Positions 16,439 to 25,899 are shown, counted from the first letter of the stretch. The stretch: DNA of 64,000 nucleotides from Streptomyces sp. NBC_00654 (GCF_026341775.1 NZ_JAPEOB010000003.1:1178001-1242000); one strand, 5' to 3'. A program made the numbers and translations. The notes: a model not told the origin generated them from the sequence alone.

Positions 16439-18034
16439 ATGGCCCGCGACCCGTTCCGTGCCGCAGTCGCCCGCACCCGGCACCGCCCCCGAACCGAGCG
16501 CCACCCCCGTACCTCCCTCCGCAGCGTCCTCCGCAGCCCCTTCCACACCCCCCTCCGCTCCCCCGGGGACCCCGCCGACCCGCTCGCCGGCGCTCCGAAC
16601 CCGTACCTCCGCGCCCTGGGCCTGCTCACCGTCGTCGTCCTGGGTGCCTGGCTGGGACTCCTGATCGTCGGCAGCGTCCGCACCCCGGTCGGGCCCATGG
16701 ACACGAACATGACCCTGCGCCCCTCCCTCGCCGGCGGCAGCAAGATCAACGTGGCCCCGCTCGGCGCCCTGGAGCTGAACTCGCACGTCGCCCCGCTCCG
16801 GCTGGACGTCGACGTCGACCGCCTCGACCCCGGGCGCTCCCAGACCCTGGTGGACCACCCCGAACAGTTCTCCGGCCTCCAGGACCAGGTCGCCAGGGAC
16901 GTCGCCACCGGCACTCGCGAGCTGGCCGTGCGCTCCTGCGTGGCCGTCGTCTCCGGCGCCACCGCGCTCGGCCTCGCCGTCTACCGCCGCCCCCGCCGCG
17001 CCCTGGCCGCCGGAGGGCTCGCGCTGACACTCCTGGCCGCGTCCGCCGTCAGCGCGTACGCCACCTGGAACCCGAAGTCCGTCCTGGAGCCGCAGTTCTC
17101 CGGACTGCTGTCCAGCGCCCCCTCGGTCGTCGGCGACGCCCGCTCGATCGTCACCGAATTCGATGTCTACCAGCGGGAACTGGCCCGGCTCGTCACCAAT
17201 GTCACCAAGCTCTACGACGCCACGTCCACGCTCCCCGTCTACCGCCCGGACCCCGGCACCATCCGCGTCCTGCACGTCTCCGACATCCACCTGAACCCCG
17301 CGGCCTGGCACATCATCGGCTCCCTCGTCGAGCAGTACGAGATCGGCGTGATCATCGACTCCGGCGACACCATGGACCACGGCAGCGCCGCCGAGAACGG
17401 CTTCCTGGACCCGGTCCGCGACCTCGGCGCGCCCTATGTCTGGGTCCGCGGCAACCACGACTCCACGGTCACCCAGGACTATCTGAAGGGCTTCGAGAAC
17501 GTGCGTGTCCTGGACGAGGGCAGCGCGGTGAGCGTCGCCGGGCTGCGGATCTCCGGCACCGGCGATCCGCAGTTCACCCCGGACCGCTCCCTCCCCGCCG
17601 AGGGCCGGGCGGCCGAACGGGCGGCGGGCGTCCGGCTCGCCGCGGCCATCCGCGCCCAGAAGCGGGCCGGCACCCCGGTGGACATCGCGGTCGCCCACGA
17701 CCCGAACGCCGCCCGGGAGACCGACGGCACGGTCCCGCTGGTGCTCGCCGGGCATGTGCACCACCGGGTGAACGAACTCCTGAAGCTCGGTACGCGGCTG
17801 AAGGTCGAGGGCTCCACGGGCGGCGGCGGGCTCCGCGCGGTGCAGAACGAGAAGCCCGAGAAGGTGCGCGCCTCGGTGCTCTATATGGACCGGGCCACCC
17901 GCCGGCTGCAGGCCTGGGACGAGATCACCCTGGGCGGTCTGGGCCTGACGACGGCCGAGGTCAGCCGCCATCTTCCACAGGAGAACCTGGAGAACGGGGG
18001 ACCCTCGCCGACGCCCGTCGCGACCTCCCGGTAA
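16439..18034 (+). CDS. Membrane-anchored metallophosphoesterase
   Basis: A 531-residue protein. After a basic N-terminus (about 1-50) come a transmembrane helix (about 56-77), a 100-residue extracytoplasmic region beginning with a T-P-V-G-P-M-D motif, two more helices (about 165-215) and then a calcineurin-like phosphoesterase domain from about 275. Metal-site motifs are all present: VSDIHLNP, IDSGDTMDHG, VRGNHDS, VAHDP and AGHVHHR. It should hydrolyse phosphomono- or diesters with two bound metals; substrate unknown. ATG 16439 is the first start with a signal-like arrangement; the divergent metallopeptidase operon shares the 110-bp upstream region. A tRNA cluster follows. Confidence 0.9.
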   Translation: MARDPFRAAVARTRHRPRTERHPRTSLRSVLRSPFHTPLRSPGDPADPLAGAPNPYLRALGLLTVVVLGAWLGLLIVGSVRTPVGPMDTNMTLRPSLAGGSKINVAPLGALELNSHVAPLRLDVDVDRLDPGRSQTLVDHPEQFSGLQDQVARDVATGTRELAVRSCVAVVSGATALGLAVYRRPRRALAAGGLALTLLAASAVSAYATWNPKSVLEPQFSGLLSSAPSVVGDARSIVTEFDVYQRELARLVTNVTKLYDATSTLPVYRPDPGTIRVLHVSDIHLNPAAWHIIGSLVEQYEIGVIIDSGDTMDHGSAAENGFLDPVRDLGAPYVWVRGNHDSTVTQDYLKGFENVRVLDEGSAVSVAGLRISGTGDPQFTPDRSLPAEGRAAERAAGVRLAAAIRAQKRAGTPVDIAVAHDPNAARETDGTVPLVLAGHVHHRVNELLKLGTRLKVEGSTGGGGLRAVQNEKPEKVRASVLYMDRATRRLQAWDEITLGGLGLTTAEVSRHLPQENLENGGPSPTPVATSR

Positions 18035-18115
18035 ACCGTTTTGGCGATAGCTCCCCGCATCCCATATGCTTCTCACGTCCCCGACGCGCTGCAAAGCGAA
18101 CAGGTGGGCCAATTA

Positions 18116-18188
18116 GCCCTCATCGTCTAGTGGCCCAGGACGCCGCCCTTTCAAGGCGGTAGCACGGGTTCGAATCCCGTTGGGGGCA
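18116..18188 (+). tRNA. tRNA-Glu (anticodon TTC)
   Basis: 73 nt. Acceptor GCCCTCA/TGGGGGC, anticodon stem CCGCC/GGCGG with loop CTTTCAA giving TTC, and T-arm ACGGGTTCGAATCCCGT. First of a Glu-Asp-Phe tRNA cluster. Confidence 0.97.
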
Positions 18189-18226
18189 CGCTTTACCGTG
18201 TGCGAGACTCGTCTCGCACATTGCTT

Positions 18227-18301
18227 GGTCCTGTGGAGCAGTTTGGAGTGCTCGCCACCCTGTCAAGGTGGAGGCCGCGGGTTCAAATCCCGTCAGGACC
18301 G
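18227..18301 (+). tRNA. tRNA-Asp (anticodon GTC), copy 1
   Basis: 75 nt. Acceptor GGTCCTG/CAGGACC, anticodon stem CCACC/GGTGG with loop CTGTCAA giving GTC, T-loop GGTTCAAATCC. Identical over its full length to the gene at 24898-24972. Confidence 0.97.
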
Positions 18302-18323
18302 CTGCAGCCCTTGTGCGCTGCGT

Positions 18324-18397
18324 GGCTGGGTAGCTCAGTTGGTACGAGCGATCGCCTGAAAAGCGATAGGTCGCCGGTTCGATCCCGGCCCCAGCCA
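18324..18397 (+). tRNA. tRNA-Phe (anticodon GAA)
   Basis: 74 nt. Acceptor GGCTGGG/CCCAGCC, anticodon stem TCGCC.. with loop CTGAAAA giving GAA, T-loop GGTTCGATCCC. CCA is encoded at 18398-18400. Confidence 0.97.
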
Positions 18398-18403
18398 CCA
18401 CCC

Positions 18404-18432
18404 GAAGGCCCCGTCCACCGGACGGGGCCTTC
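18404..18432. terminator. Bidirectional terminator between tRNA-Phe and ccdA
   Basis: GAAGGCCCCGTCC pairs with GGACGGGGCCTTC around a 3-nt loop, 13 bp perfect. It follows the tRNA cluster on the plus strand and the ccdA gene (ends 18439) on the minus strand, so it can serve both. Confidence 0.85.
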
Positions 18433-18438
18433 GCCGTG

Positions 18439-19299
18439 TCAGGCGCCTTCCTTCTGCTCCGGCGTACCGGTGGTGCCGCCGTTCCGCCGCCGCCAGGCCC
18501 GTACGCCCAGCACCAGCAGCACCACAGCCACCACGGACCCCAGCAGCACACCATCGGGCACCCGCTCGCCGAGACGCTGCGCCCACTGCTCGACCGCGAA
18601 CGAGTCGTCCACGTTCAGCAGACCGGGCAGCGCGGTCGTCCCGTCGTAGATCAGGAACAGCGCGCCGAGGCCGATGAAGAACAGCCCGGAGAGCAGCGAC
18701 GTGGTGTGCAGCTCGAAGCGGCCGAGCCGGAAGGTACGGCCGCGCAGCCAGGCGCGGCGGCCGAGGTCGAAGCGCTCCCAGAGCAGCGCCAGCACGAAGA
18801 GCGGTACGGCCATGCCCAGGGCGTAGACCGCGAGCAGCAGCCCCCCGTAGACCGGGCTGCCGCTGACGGCCGCCACGGTGAGGACGCTGCCGAGGATCGG
18901 ACCCGCGCAGAATCCGGCCAGGCCGTAGACCGCGCCCAGGGCGTAGACCGAGAACGCGGTGGTGGGGCGGATCCGGCCGCTGAGGGCCGCGATCCGCCGC
19001 GAGGCGAAGCCCAGCCCGACGATCTGGGCGACGCCGAGCGCGATGATCAGCCAGCCCGCGCCCATGACCAGGGCGTCGCGGTGGCTGTAGAAGAGCCGTC
19101 CCGCGTACGAACCGGCGGCGCCGAGCGGGACGAGGGTGGTGGCCAGACCGGCGTAGAAGATGCCGGTACGGGCCAGCAGGCGCGAGGTGGAGTCGATGGA
19201 GTACGCGAAGAAGGCCGGGAGCAGCAGAGCGCTGCACGGGCTGACCAGTGCGAGCAGCCCGCCGAGGAAGGCCGCGAAGTAGCCGATGTCCGCCGTCAC
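18439..19299 (-). CDS. ccdA: Cytochrome c biogenesis protein CcdA-type thiol transporter
   Basis: A 286-residue membrane protein of the CcdA/DsbD-beta family, which passes electrons across the membrane to extracytoplasmic thiols. The first helix carries LVSPCSALLLPAFFAYS (Cys about 22), and the matching half has GLAGFCAGPILGSVL (Cys about 125); these two cysteines form the transfer pair. A C-terminal hydrophilic loop plus another helix (about 255-275) extend the usual six-helix core. GTG 19299 overlaps the stop of the DsbA-like gene as GTGA, so the two are translationally coupled. The pair should keep a thioredoxin-like protein reduced, or drive disulfide exchange, at the cell surface. Confidence 0.92.
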   Translation of the reverse strand: MTADIGYFAAFLGGLLALVSPCSALLLPAFFAYSIDSTSRLLARTGIFYAGLATTLVPLGAAGSYAGRLFYSHRDALVMGAGWLIIALGVAQIVGLGFASRRIAALSGRIRPTTAFSVYALGAVYGLAGFCAGPILGSVLTVAAVSGSPVYGGLLLAVYALGMAVPLFVLALLWERFDLGRRAWLRGRTFRLGRFELHTTSLLSGLFFIGLGALFLIYDGTTALPGLLNVDDSFAVEQWAQRLGERVPDGVLLGSVVAVVLLVLGVRAWRRRNGGTTGTPEQKEGA

Positions 19300-20105
19300 T
19301 TCGCGGAGTTCCCCGCGTTGCCGGTGCCGGCGCTCTTCGCCTGCTCCGCCGCCTCCTCGATGGCCTGGGTGAAGGCCTCCATCGGCTGGGCTCCGGCGAT
19401 CGGGCGGCCGTTGATCAGGAACGAGGGGGTGGAGGTGGCGCCGATGCTGTACGCCTGCTCCTGGTCCTTGCCGACCGCGGCGCGCGCCGCGGACCCGTCC
19501 AGGTCGGTCATGAACCGGTCGATGTCCTTCACCCCGGCCTGCTGGGCGAGCGCCTTGATCCGGTCCTTGCCGAAGCCCTTCTCCTTGGCTCCTTCGGCGT
19601 AGGCGGCCTGGTGGAACTGCCAGAAGCGGTCCTGCTGTCCGGCGGCCCAGGCGGCGCGGGCGGCGGCCTCGGACTCCTCGCCGAAGATCGGGAAGTTGCG
19701 CCACTCGATGCGCAGGGTGCCGTTGTCGACGTACTTCTTCACCAGTTCGGGCTCGGTGTCGCGGGCGAACTTCCCGCAGTAGCCGCATTTGAAGTCGGCG
19801 TACTCGATGAGCACGACCGGGGCGTCCGCGCGGCCCTGGGCCAGCTTGTCGCCCGCGTCGCGGCGGGCCAGCTTCGCCAGCTCGGGGTAGACGCCCTCCG
19901 CCGGGTCGGTGGACACCTCGGCGGCCGGTGCCGAGGCGGAAGCGCCGGAGCCGGAGTCGGGGGTGGTGGCGCGGTACGAGACGAAGCCGAGGAGCCCGGC
20001 GGCGATGACGACGACGGCGCCGTACATCAGTGGCTTCCTGGCGGACGAGGAAGAGCGCGAGGAGGACGAGGAGGAGGTGGAGCGGGTGCGGTGGGGCGTG
20101 GGCAT
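19296..20105 (-). CDS. Membrane-anchored DsbA-family thiol-disulfide protein
   Basis: A 269-residue protein with a Ser/Arg-rich cytoplasmic start, one transmembrane anchor (about 27-45) and an extracytoplasmic thioredoxin fold. The active site is CGYC in YADFKCGYCGKFA (about 113), and the cis-proline loop is STPSFLING (about 228). The helical insertion between them is DsbA-like. It probably oxidises or isomerises cysteines of exported proteins, with electrons exchanged through the coupled CcdA protein just downstream (GTGA overlap). A small secreted-protein gene lies 60 bp upstream on the same strand and may belong to the operon. Confidence 0.93.
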   Translation of the reverse strand: MPTPHRTRSTSSSSSSRSSSSARKPLMYGAVVVIAAGLLGFVSYRATTPDSGSGASASAPAAEVSTDPAEGVYPELAKLARRDAGDKLAQGRADAPVVLIEYADFKCGYCGKFARDTEPELVKKYVDNGTLRIEWRNFPIFGEESEAAARAAWAAGQQDRFWQFHQAAYAEGAKEKGFGKDRIKALAQQAGVKDIDRFMTDLDGSAARAAVGKDQEQAYSIGATSTPSFLINGRPIAGAQPMEAFTQAIEEAAEQAKSAGTGNAGNSAK

Positions 20106-20165
20106 GCGGCACTCCGTGCTGATGGTGCGGAAGAAAAGGGCAGGGTGGGGCGGGGCAGCGGGCTG

Positions 20166-20651
20166 CTACACCCTCAGCACGGAGAGTTCGACGGGGGTGG
20201 GCGTGGCGGGTGCGGGGACGCACAGCCGTATCCGTACGAGCGCGCGGGCCGGCTCCTGGCCGATGGCCGCGGGCAGGCCCCACTGGACGAGGCCGGGCGC
20301 CTGGTCGTTCGGCGCGCGGGCGCGGACCGGGGCGGCGGGTTCGGTGCCGTCGTGGCTCCGCTTCTTGCCACAGCCCGGGATGCCGGAGCCGCCGCGGTCC
20401 TCACCGGCGAGGACCGCGGTGTCACCGGCGGCAGCGGAGACGTCGGGCACGGCGGTGGAGCCATCGACGCCGGCATCGGCATCGGCGCCGGCATCGGAGA
20501 CCGCTGCCGCCACCCCCACCGGGACGGCCACCGCCGGGACGGCCACCGCCGTGTCCCGGGCGGCCGGGACCGCCGTCGCCGCCGGTCCGCAGAACAGCCC
20601 CAGGACCACCGCGAGCACCGCCGTCAGGCAGCACCACTGCGTACGGGACAC
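20166..20651 (-). CDS. Small secreted protein of unknown function
   Basis: A 161-residue protein with a clear signal peptide (MSRTQWCCLTAVLAVVLGLF, likely cleavage after ATAVPA). The mature part is Ala/Val/Asp-rich at first, then carries GIPGCGKKR and a more ordered end (LVRIRLCVPAPATPTPVELSVLRV) with two cysteines that could form a disulfide. No homologue recognised. GTG 20651 has AGGAAAGG 7 nt upstream. It lies upstream of the DsbA-CcdA pair on the same strand with a 60-bp gap, so it may be a substrate or companion of that redox system (inference). Confidence 0.7.
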   Translation of the reverse strand: MSRTQWCCLTAVLAVVLGLFCGPAATAVPAARDTAVAVPAVAVPVGVAAAVSDAGADADAGVDGSTAVPDVSAAAGDTAVLAGEDRGGSGIPGCGKKRSHDGTEPAAPVRARAPNDQAPGLVQWGLPAAIGQEPARALVRIRLCVPAPATPTPVELSVLRV

Positions 20652-20812
20652 GGGGACGGCCTTTCCTGGAGAATCCTGCGGGGCACGCGTTCAGTTGCCC
20701 GAAATGGTACGTGCCGTGACCGCCACCGCTCCCGCGGTCACCGGGAAGGTGACGCAGTCCGCGCGAAATGGGTTCGCCACTCCTCGGGCCCGGGTGAGAT
20801 CCTGGGACCCGT

Positions 20813-23800
20813 ATGTCTACTTCCTTTGCCGATCTCCAGTCCCAGCTCGGCCGGCTCTCGCTCCGTGACGCGCACCGGCTCGGCCGTCGCCTCGAAGGTG
20901 CCCGCCGGATCCGCAAGCCCGAGGCCCGACAGTCCGTGCTGGACGAGATCGCGGCCGAGTCGGGGAAGGCGGCCGAGCGGCTCGCCGGGCGCGCCGCTCG
21001 GATGCCCGCCCTGTCGTACCCGGAACAGCTTCCGGTCAGCCAGAAGAAGGACGAGATCCTTGAGGCGATACGCGACCACCAGGTCGTGATCGTCGCCGGG
21101 GAGACCGGCTCCGGGAAGACCACACAGATCCCCAAGATCTGTATGGAGCTGGGGCGCGGCGTCCGGGGCATGATCGGGCACACCCAGCCGCGCCGGATCG
21201 CGGCGCGCACGGTCGCGGAGCGGGTCGCCGAGGAGCTGAACACCCCGCTCGGCGAGACCGTCGGCTGGAAGGTCCGCTTCACCGACCAGGTGAACCCGGA
21301 CTCGACCTTCGTGAAGCTGATGACGGACGGCATCCTGCTGGCCGAGATCCAGACGGACCGCGAGCTGCTCGCGTACGACACGATCATCATCGACGAGGCC
21401 CACGAGCGGTCGCTGAACATCGACTTCCTGCTCGGCTATCTGGCCCGGCTGCTGCCCAGGCGCCCGGACCTGAAGGTCGTCATCACCTCCGCGACCATCG
21501 ACCCCGAGCGCTTCGCCCGGCACTTCGGCGAGGCGCCGATCGTCGAGGTCAGCGGGCGTACGTATCCGGTCGAGGTGCGCTACCGTCCGCTCCTCGAAGA
21601 GGACAGCGCGGATCCCGACCGGGACCAGATCACCGCGATCTGCGACGCCGTCGACGAACTCCACGGGGAAGGGCCCGGCGATGTCCTGGTCTTCCTCTCC
21701 GGCGAGCGGGAGATCCGCGACACGGCGGACGCGCTGAACAAGCGCAACCTCAGGCACACCGAGGTGCTCCCCCTGTACGCGCGGCTCTCGCACGCCGAGC
21801 AGCACCGCGTGTTCCAGCGCCACACCGGCCGCAGGATCGTTCTCGCGACGAACGTCGCCGAGACCTCGCTGACCGTCCCCGGCATCAAGTACGTGATCGA
21901 CCCGGGCAACGCCCGTATCTCCCGGTACAGCCACCGCACCAAGGTCCAGCGGCTCCCGATCGAGCGGATCTCCCAGGCCAGCGCGAATCAGCGCAAGGGC
22001 CGTTGCGGCCGTACGTCGGACGGCATCTGCATCCGGCTGTACTCCGAGGACGACTTCGTGACCCGGCCGGAGTTCACGGACCCCGAGATCCTCCGGACGA
22101 ATCTGGCCTCCGTCATCCTCCAGATGACCGCGGCGGGCCTCGGCGAGATCGAGAAGTTCCCCTTCATCGACCCGCCGGACCACCGCAACATCCGCGACGG
22201 CATCCAGCTGCTCCAGGAGCTCGGCGCGCTGGATCCCGCCGAGAAGGACGCCTCGAAGCGGCTCACACCGCTGGGACGCAAGCTCTCCCAGCTGCCCGTC
22301 GACCCGCGGCTTGCCCGCATGGTCATCGAGGCCGACCGCAACGGCTGCGCCCGCGAGGTCATGGTGATCGCCGCCGCGCTCTCCATCCAGGACCCGCGCG
22401 AGCGGCCCTCGGAGAAGCAGACGCAGGCCGATCAGCAGCACGCCCGGTTCAAGGACGAGACCTCCGACTTCCTGGCGTTCCTGAATCTGTGGCGCTACAT
22501 CCGCGAGCAGCAGAAGGAGCGCGGCTCCTCCAGCTTCCGCCGGATGTGCAAGCAGGAGTACCTGAACTTCCTGCGCATCCGCGAGTGGCAGGACATCTAC
22601 GCCCAGCTGCGTACGGTGGCCAAGCAGATGGGCATCACCGTCGAGGAGCCCAAGGCCGACGAGGGCGTCCCCGAGCAGGCGGTGCACACCTCGCTGCTGG
22701 CCGGGCTGCTGTCGCACATCGGGCTGAAGGACACCGAGAAGAACGAGTACCTGGGCGCGCGCAGCGCCAAGTTCGCGATCTTCCCCGGTTCGGCGCTGTT
22801 CAAGAAGCAGCCCCGGTTCGTGATGTCCGCCGAGCTGGTCGAGACGTCCCGGCTCTGGGCGCGGGTCAACGCCCGGGTCGAGCCGGAGTGGATCGAGCCG
22901 GTCGCCCAGCATCTGCTGAAGCGCACCTACAGCGAGCCGCACTGGGAGAAGGACCAGGCGGCGGTGATGGCGTACGAGCGGGTCACGCTCTACGGGGTGC
23001 CGATCATCGCCCAGCGCAAGATCAATTTCGGCCGTATCGACCAGGAGGCCTCGCGCGACCTCTTCATCCGCAACGCCCTGGTCGAGGGCGACTGGCGCAC
23101 GCACCACCAGTTCTTCCATGACAATCGCAAACTCCTCGGCGAGGTCGAGGAGTTGGAGCACCGTGCCCGGCGCCGCGACATCCTGGTGGACGACGAGACG
23201 CTGTTCGACTTCTACGACCAGCGGATTCCCGAGCACATCGTCTCGGGAGCGCACTTCGACTCGTGGTGGAAGCACAAGCGCCGTGACGAGCCGGACGCGC
23301 TGGACTTCGAGCGCTCGATGCTCATCAACGAGAAGGCCGGGGCCGTCACCAAGGACGACTACCCGGACTCCTGGCGGCAGGGGAAGCTCAAATTCCGGGT
23401 GACGTACCAGTTCGAGCCCGGTGCGGACGCCGACGGTGTGACCGTCCATGTCCCGCTCCAGGTCCTCAACCAGGTCACCTCCGAGGGCTTCGACTGGCAG
23501 ATCCCGGGGCTGCGCGAGGACGTGGTCACCGAGCTGATCCGCTCACTGCCCAAGCCGATCCGCCGCCACTACGTCCCCGCACCGGACTACGCGGCCAAGT
23601 TCCTGGACCGCGCCGTGCCCCTCCAGGAGCCGCTGCCGTTCACGCTGGCCCGTGAGCTCCAGCGGATGGTCGGGGTCCCGGTCACGGCCGACGACTTCGA
23701 CCTGACCCGTGTCCCGGACCACTTGAAGATCACGTTCCGGATCGTCGACGAACGGCGGCGCAAGGTCGCCGAGGACAAGGACCTGGAGGCACTGAAGCTC

Positions 23801-24745
23801 CAGCTGCGCCCCAAGGCCCGCCAGGCGCTCTCCAAGGCCGCCGCGGCGACCGCGGGCCCCTCGGGCGAGTCCATCGAGCGCTCCGGCCTCACGGACTGGA
23901 CGATCGGCACCCTGAACCGTGTCTTCGAGACCCGGCGGGCCGGCCAGCCGGTCAAGGCGTACCCGGCGCTGACCGACCAGGGCGACAGCGTCGCCGTACG
24001 GCTCTTCGACACCGAGGCCGAGCAGCAGCAGGCGATGTGGCGCGGTACCCGGAAGCTGATCCTGCTGAACATTCCGGTGAACCCCGCCAAGTTCGCCTCG
24101 GACCGGCTGACCAACCAGCAGAAGCTGGCCCTGTCCCGCAATCCGCACGGCTCCGTCCAGGCGCTCTTCGAGGACTGCGCGACCGCCGCCGCCGACCGGC
24201 TGATCGCCGCCCACGGCGGTCCGGCCTGGGACGAGCAGTCGTTCCGGAAGCTGTTCGACAAGGTCCGCGCCGACCTGGTGGACCTGACCGTCCGCACCAT
24301 CGACCAGGTGCAGCAGATCCTGGCGGCCTGGCAGGCCTGCGAGCGCCGTCTGAAGTCCACCAACAGCCTGACGCTGGTCAACAACGTCACGGATGTACGG
24401 GACCAGCTGGCCCGGCTCATGCCGCCCGGCTTCGTCACCGCGACCGGGCTGCGCAGGCTGCCCGACCTCATGCGCTACCTGGTCGCCGTGGACCGCCGGC
24501 TCCAGCAGATGCCGACGGCCGTCCAGCGCGACACCACGCGCATGGAGAAGGTCCACGAGATGGCGGACGAGTACGCCTGGCTGCTCGAACAGCTGCCGCA
24601 GGGCAGGCCCGTTCCGCAGGAGGTGCTGGACATCCGCTGGATGATCGAGGAGCTGCGGGTCAGCTACTTCGCACACGCGCTGGGCACGGCCTACCCGGTC
24701 TCGGACAAGCGGATCGTGAAGGCGATCGACGCGGCGGCCCCGTGA
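20813..24745 (+). CDS. hrpA: ATP-dependent RNA helicase HrpA
   Basis: A 1,310-residue DEAH-box helicase of the HrpA family. Motifs in order: GETGSGKTTQ (I, about 98-107), TQPRRIAAR (Ia), DEAH (II, about 197-200), TSATIDPERF (III), TNVAETSLTVPGI (V) and QRKGRCGRTSDG (VI). Helicase-associated and OB-fold domains follow, and the C-terminal 600 residues are the DUF3418 region that marks HrpA, known in E. coli for resolving collided ribosomes and for mRNA processing. Length matches the family. ATG 20813 starts only 12 nt after GGGACC, with no strong ribosome site. It stands alone on its strand; a tRNA-Asp follows. Confidence 0.96.
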   Translation: MSTSFADLQSQLGRLSLRDAHRLGRRLEGARRIRKPEARQSVLDEIAAESGKAAERLAGRAARMPALSYPEQLPVSQKKDEILEAIRDHQVVIVAGETGSGKTTQIPKICMELGRGVRGMIGHTQPRRIAARTVAERVAEELNTPLGETVGWKVRFTDQVNPDSTFVKLMTDGILLAEIQTDRELLAYDTIIIDEAHERSLNIDFLLGYLARLLPRRPDLKVVITSATIDPERFARHFGEAPIVEVSGRTYPVEVRYRPLLEEDSADPDRDQITAICDAVDELHGEGPGDVLVFLSGEREIRDTADALNKRNLRHTEVLPLYARLSHAEQHRVFQRHTGRRIVLATNVAETSLTVPGIKYVIDPGNARISRYSHRTKVQRLPIERISQASANQRKGRCGRTSDGICIRLYSEDDFVTRPEFTDPEILRTNLASVILQMTAAGLGEIEKFPFIDPPDHRNIRDGIQLLQELGALDPAEKDASKRLTPLGRKLSQLPVDPRLARMVIEADRNGCAREVMVIAAALSIQDPRERPSEKQTQADQQHARFKDETSDFLAFLNLWRYIREQQKERGSSSFRRMCKQEYLNFLRIREWQDIYAQLRTVAKQMGITVEEPKADEGVPEQAVHTSLLAGLLSHIGLKDTEKNEYLGARSAKFAIFPGSALFKKQPRFVMSAELVETSRLWARVNARVEPEWIEPVAQHLLKRTYSEPHWEKDQAAVMAYERVTLYGVPIIAQRKINFGRIDQEASRDLFIRNALVEGDWRTHHQFFHDNRKLLGEVEELEHRARRRDILVDDETLFDFYDQRIPEHIVSGAHFDSWWKHKRRDEPDALDFERSMLINEKAGAVTKDDYPDSWRQGKLKFRVTYQFEPGADADGVTVHVPLQVLNQVTSEGFDWQIPGLREDVVTELIRSLPKPIRRHYVPAPDYAAKFLDRAVPLQEPLPFTLARELQRMVGVPVTADDFDLTRVPDHLKITFRIVDERRRKVAEDKDLEALKLQLRPKARQALSKAAAATAGPSGESIERSGLTDWTIGTLNRVFETRRAGQPVKAYPALTDQGDSVAVRLFDTEAEQQQAMWRGTRKLILLNIPVNPAKFASDRLTNQQKLALSRNPHGSVQALFEDCATAAADRLIAAHGGPAWDEQSFRKLFDKVRADLVDLTVRTIDQVQQILAAWQACERRLKSTNSLTLVNNVTDVRDQLARLMPPGFVTATGLRRLPDLMRYLVAVDRRLQQMPTAVQRDTTRMEKVHEMADEYAWLLEQLPQGRPVPQEVLDIRWMIEELRVSYFAHALGTAYPVSDKRIVKAIDAAAP

Positions 24746-24897
24746 CCGGGGGCGCGCTCCGGGCCGGGCCGCGGGCCCGGCTCCGGGCCGCCCCGGCGGC
24801 GTAACGGAGTCACCACCAGGAGTGAAGTCGACCTGGACCTCCCACCTCCTGTACAGTCTGGTTTCGCAGCCAGCCGCGAGGCAGGCAGCGAAAACCT

Positions 24898-24972
24898 GGT
24901 CCTGTGGAGCAGTTTGGAGTGCTCGCCACCCTGTCAAGGTGGAGGCCGCGGGTTCAAATCCCGTCAGGACCG
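24898..24972 (+). tRNA. tRNA-Asp (anticodon GTC), copy 2
   Basis: 75 nt, identical to the gene at 18227-18301. Anticodon loop CTGTCAA. Followed 6 bp later by a strong hairpin terminator. Confidence 0.97.
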
Positions 24973-24978
24973 CAGTAG

Positions 24979-25013
24979 ACGAAAGCCCGGATCCCCTGGA
25001 TCCGGGCTTTCGT
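24979..25013. terminator. Terminator of tRNA-Asp copy 2
   Basis: ACGAAAGCCCGGATCC pairs with GGATCCGGGCTTTCGT around a CCT loop, 16 bp perfect, directly after the tRNA. Confidence 0.88.
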
Positions 25014-25110
25014 TCGTCTTGACGGCGGCATCTGCCACGGGTACCCCGTAGAGCAGGGCCGCTCCTGTTTCCCCGGCGAGGAGCGGCGGGCCCACCGGGA
25101 GGTGGCTCGT

Positions 25111-25368
25111 ATGTCCGCGTCCACGGCACGGCACGAGACCCGCGCGCTACTGCGGGCCCATCTGGCCGCCGCCTCCGACTTCCGCCACCTCACCCGGCAC
25201 TGTCCGGTCTGCCACCGCCTGCTGCGGCTCGCCATGGAGCCTCCAGAGGCCCCTGAGGCCCCTCGTGTGCCCCAGAAGGCCCCGGAGGGGCCCGAGCCCC
25301 CGGAGGGCCGGGAGAGACCCTCCGGGGCGCCGGACACGGCCGAGGACGAAAGTCCTGCCCCGACATGA
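25111..25368 (+). CDS. DUF6274-family small protein
   Basis: An 85-residue protein beginning MSASTARHETRALLRAHLAA. The ordered half contains LTRHCPVCHRLLRLAM, a C-x-x-C-H motif that could bind zinc or metal. The C-terminal half is Pro/Glu-rich and disordered. This matches the Streptomyces family DUF6274 as I remember it; function unknown. The start at ATG 25111 has GGGAGG 9 nt upstream; a GTG at 25102 overlaps that site. Close to bldC but convergent with it. Confidence 0.75.
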   Translation: MSASTARHETRALLRAHLAAASDFRHLTRHCPVCHRLLRLAMEPPEAPEAPRVPQKAPEGPEPPEGRERPSGAPDTAEDESPAPT

Positions 25369-25731
25369 CCATCGGCCGGGTGGTTTCGCCTCCCGGCAGT
25401 GGCAGGCTCGTAGTTGGCAAGCTTCAGGCAGTGTGACGGGAGTCACGGCAGTAGTTTTCAGAAGGGGTGACTTTACGCCCTTCCTACAACTGGCGAATTT
25501 AATATGTGCAATTGCACCTACGCGCCAGTACTACCGGACCGTTCCGTCCGGAGCTGTCCCCGAGCGTCCGGGACGCTCACCCACACTCCCCCGCAGACCC
25601 GCCCACAGCCAGCCGAACCGAACCGACCGCGCGGTTCTGCACGGGCCGTCGGGGCCGCCCGGAGGCCGGGCACGGGCGCGGGTGTGAGCGTGGGCGCGGT
25701 GTGGGCGCGGGTGTGAGTGCGGACACAAAAA
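25369..25731. other. Intergenic stretch between DUF6274 gene and bldC; no gene seen
   Basis: No coding region is supported. An AT-richer section at about 25480-25525 (GCGAATTTAATATGTGCAATTGC) stands out from the GC background. The last part, 25675-25720, is a degenerate G-T-rich repeat (GTGGGCGCGGGTGTGAG). Nothing recognised. Confidence 0.4.
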
Positions 25732-25765
25732 GATCGCGCTGGACCCGGCGGAGTCCAGCGCGATC
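25732..25765. terminator. Intrinsic terminator downstream of bldC
   Basis: GATCGCGCTGGAC pairs with GTCCAGCGCGATC, 13 bp, 8-nt loop. On the minus strand it is followed by TCTTTTTGTG, a real T tract. It lies 135 bp past the bldC stop. Confidence 0.85.
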
Positions 25766-25899
25766 AAAACGACGCAGCCCTCTGACGAAGGCATGACGCC
25801 CGTTGGGGCGGGCGTCCGTCGTGTGGAGCTATGGGTGGGCGGCTGAGGTTTGGGGGACCTGGCAGCAGCCCGGTTGTGGTGCGGCGTGACAGGGGTGTG

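Noticed and set aside
20738..23449. A 900-codon minus-strand open frame opposite hrpA
   Set aside because: It mirrors hrpA codons; high GC at third positions keeps the antisense frame open. No ribosome site or domain.
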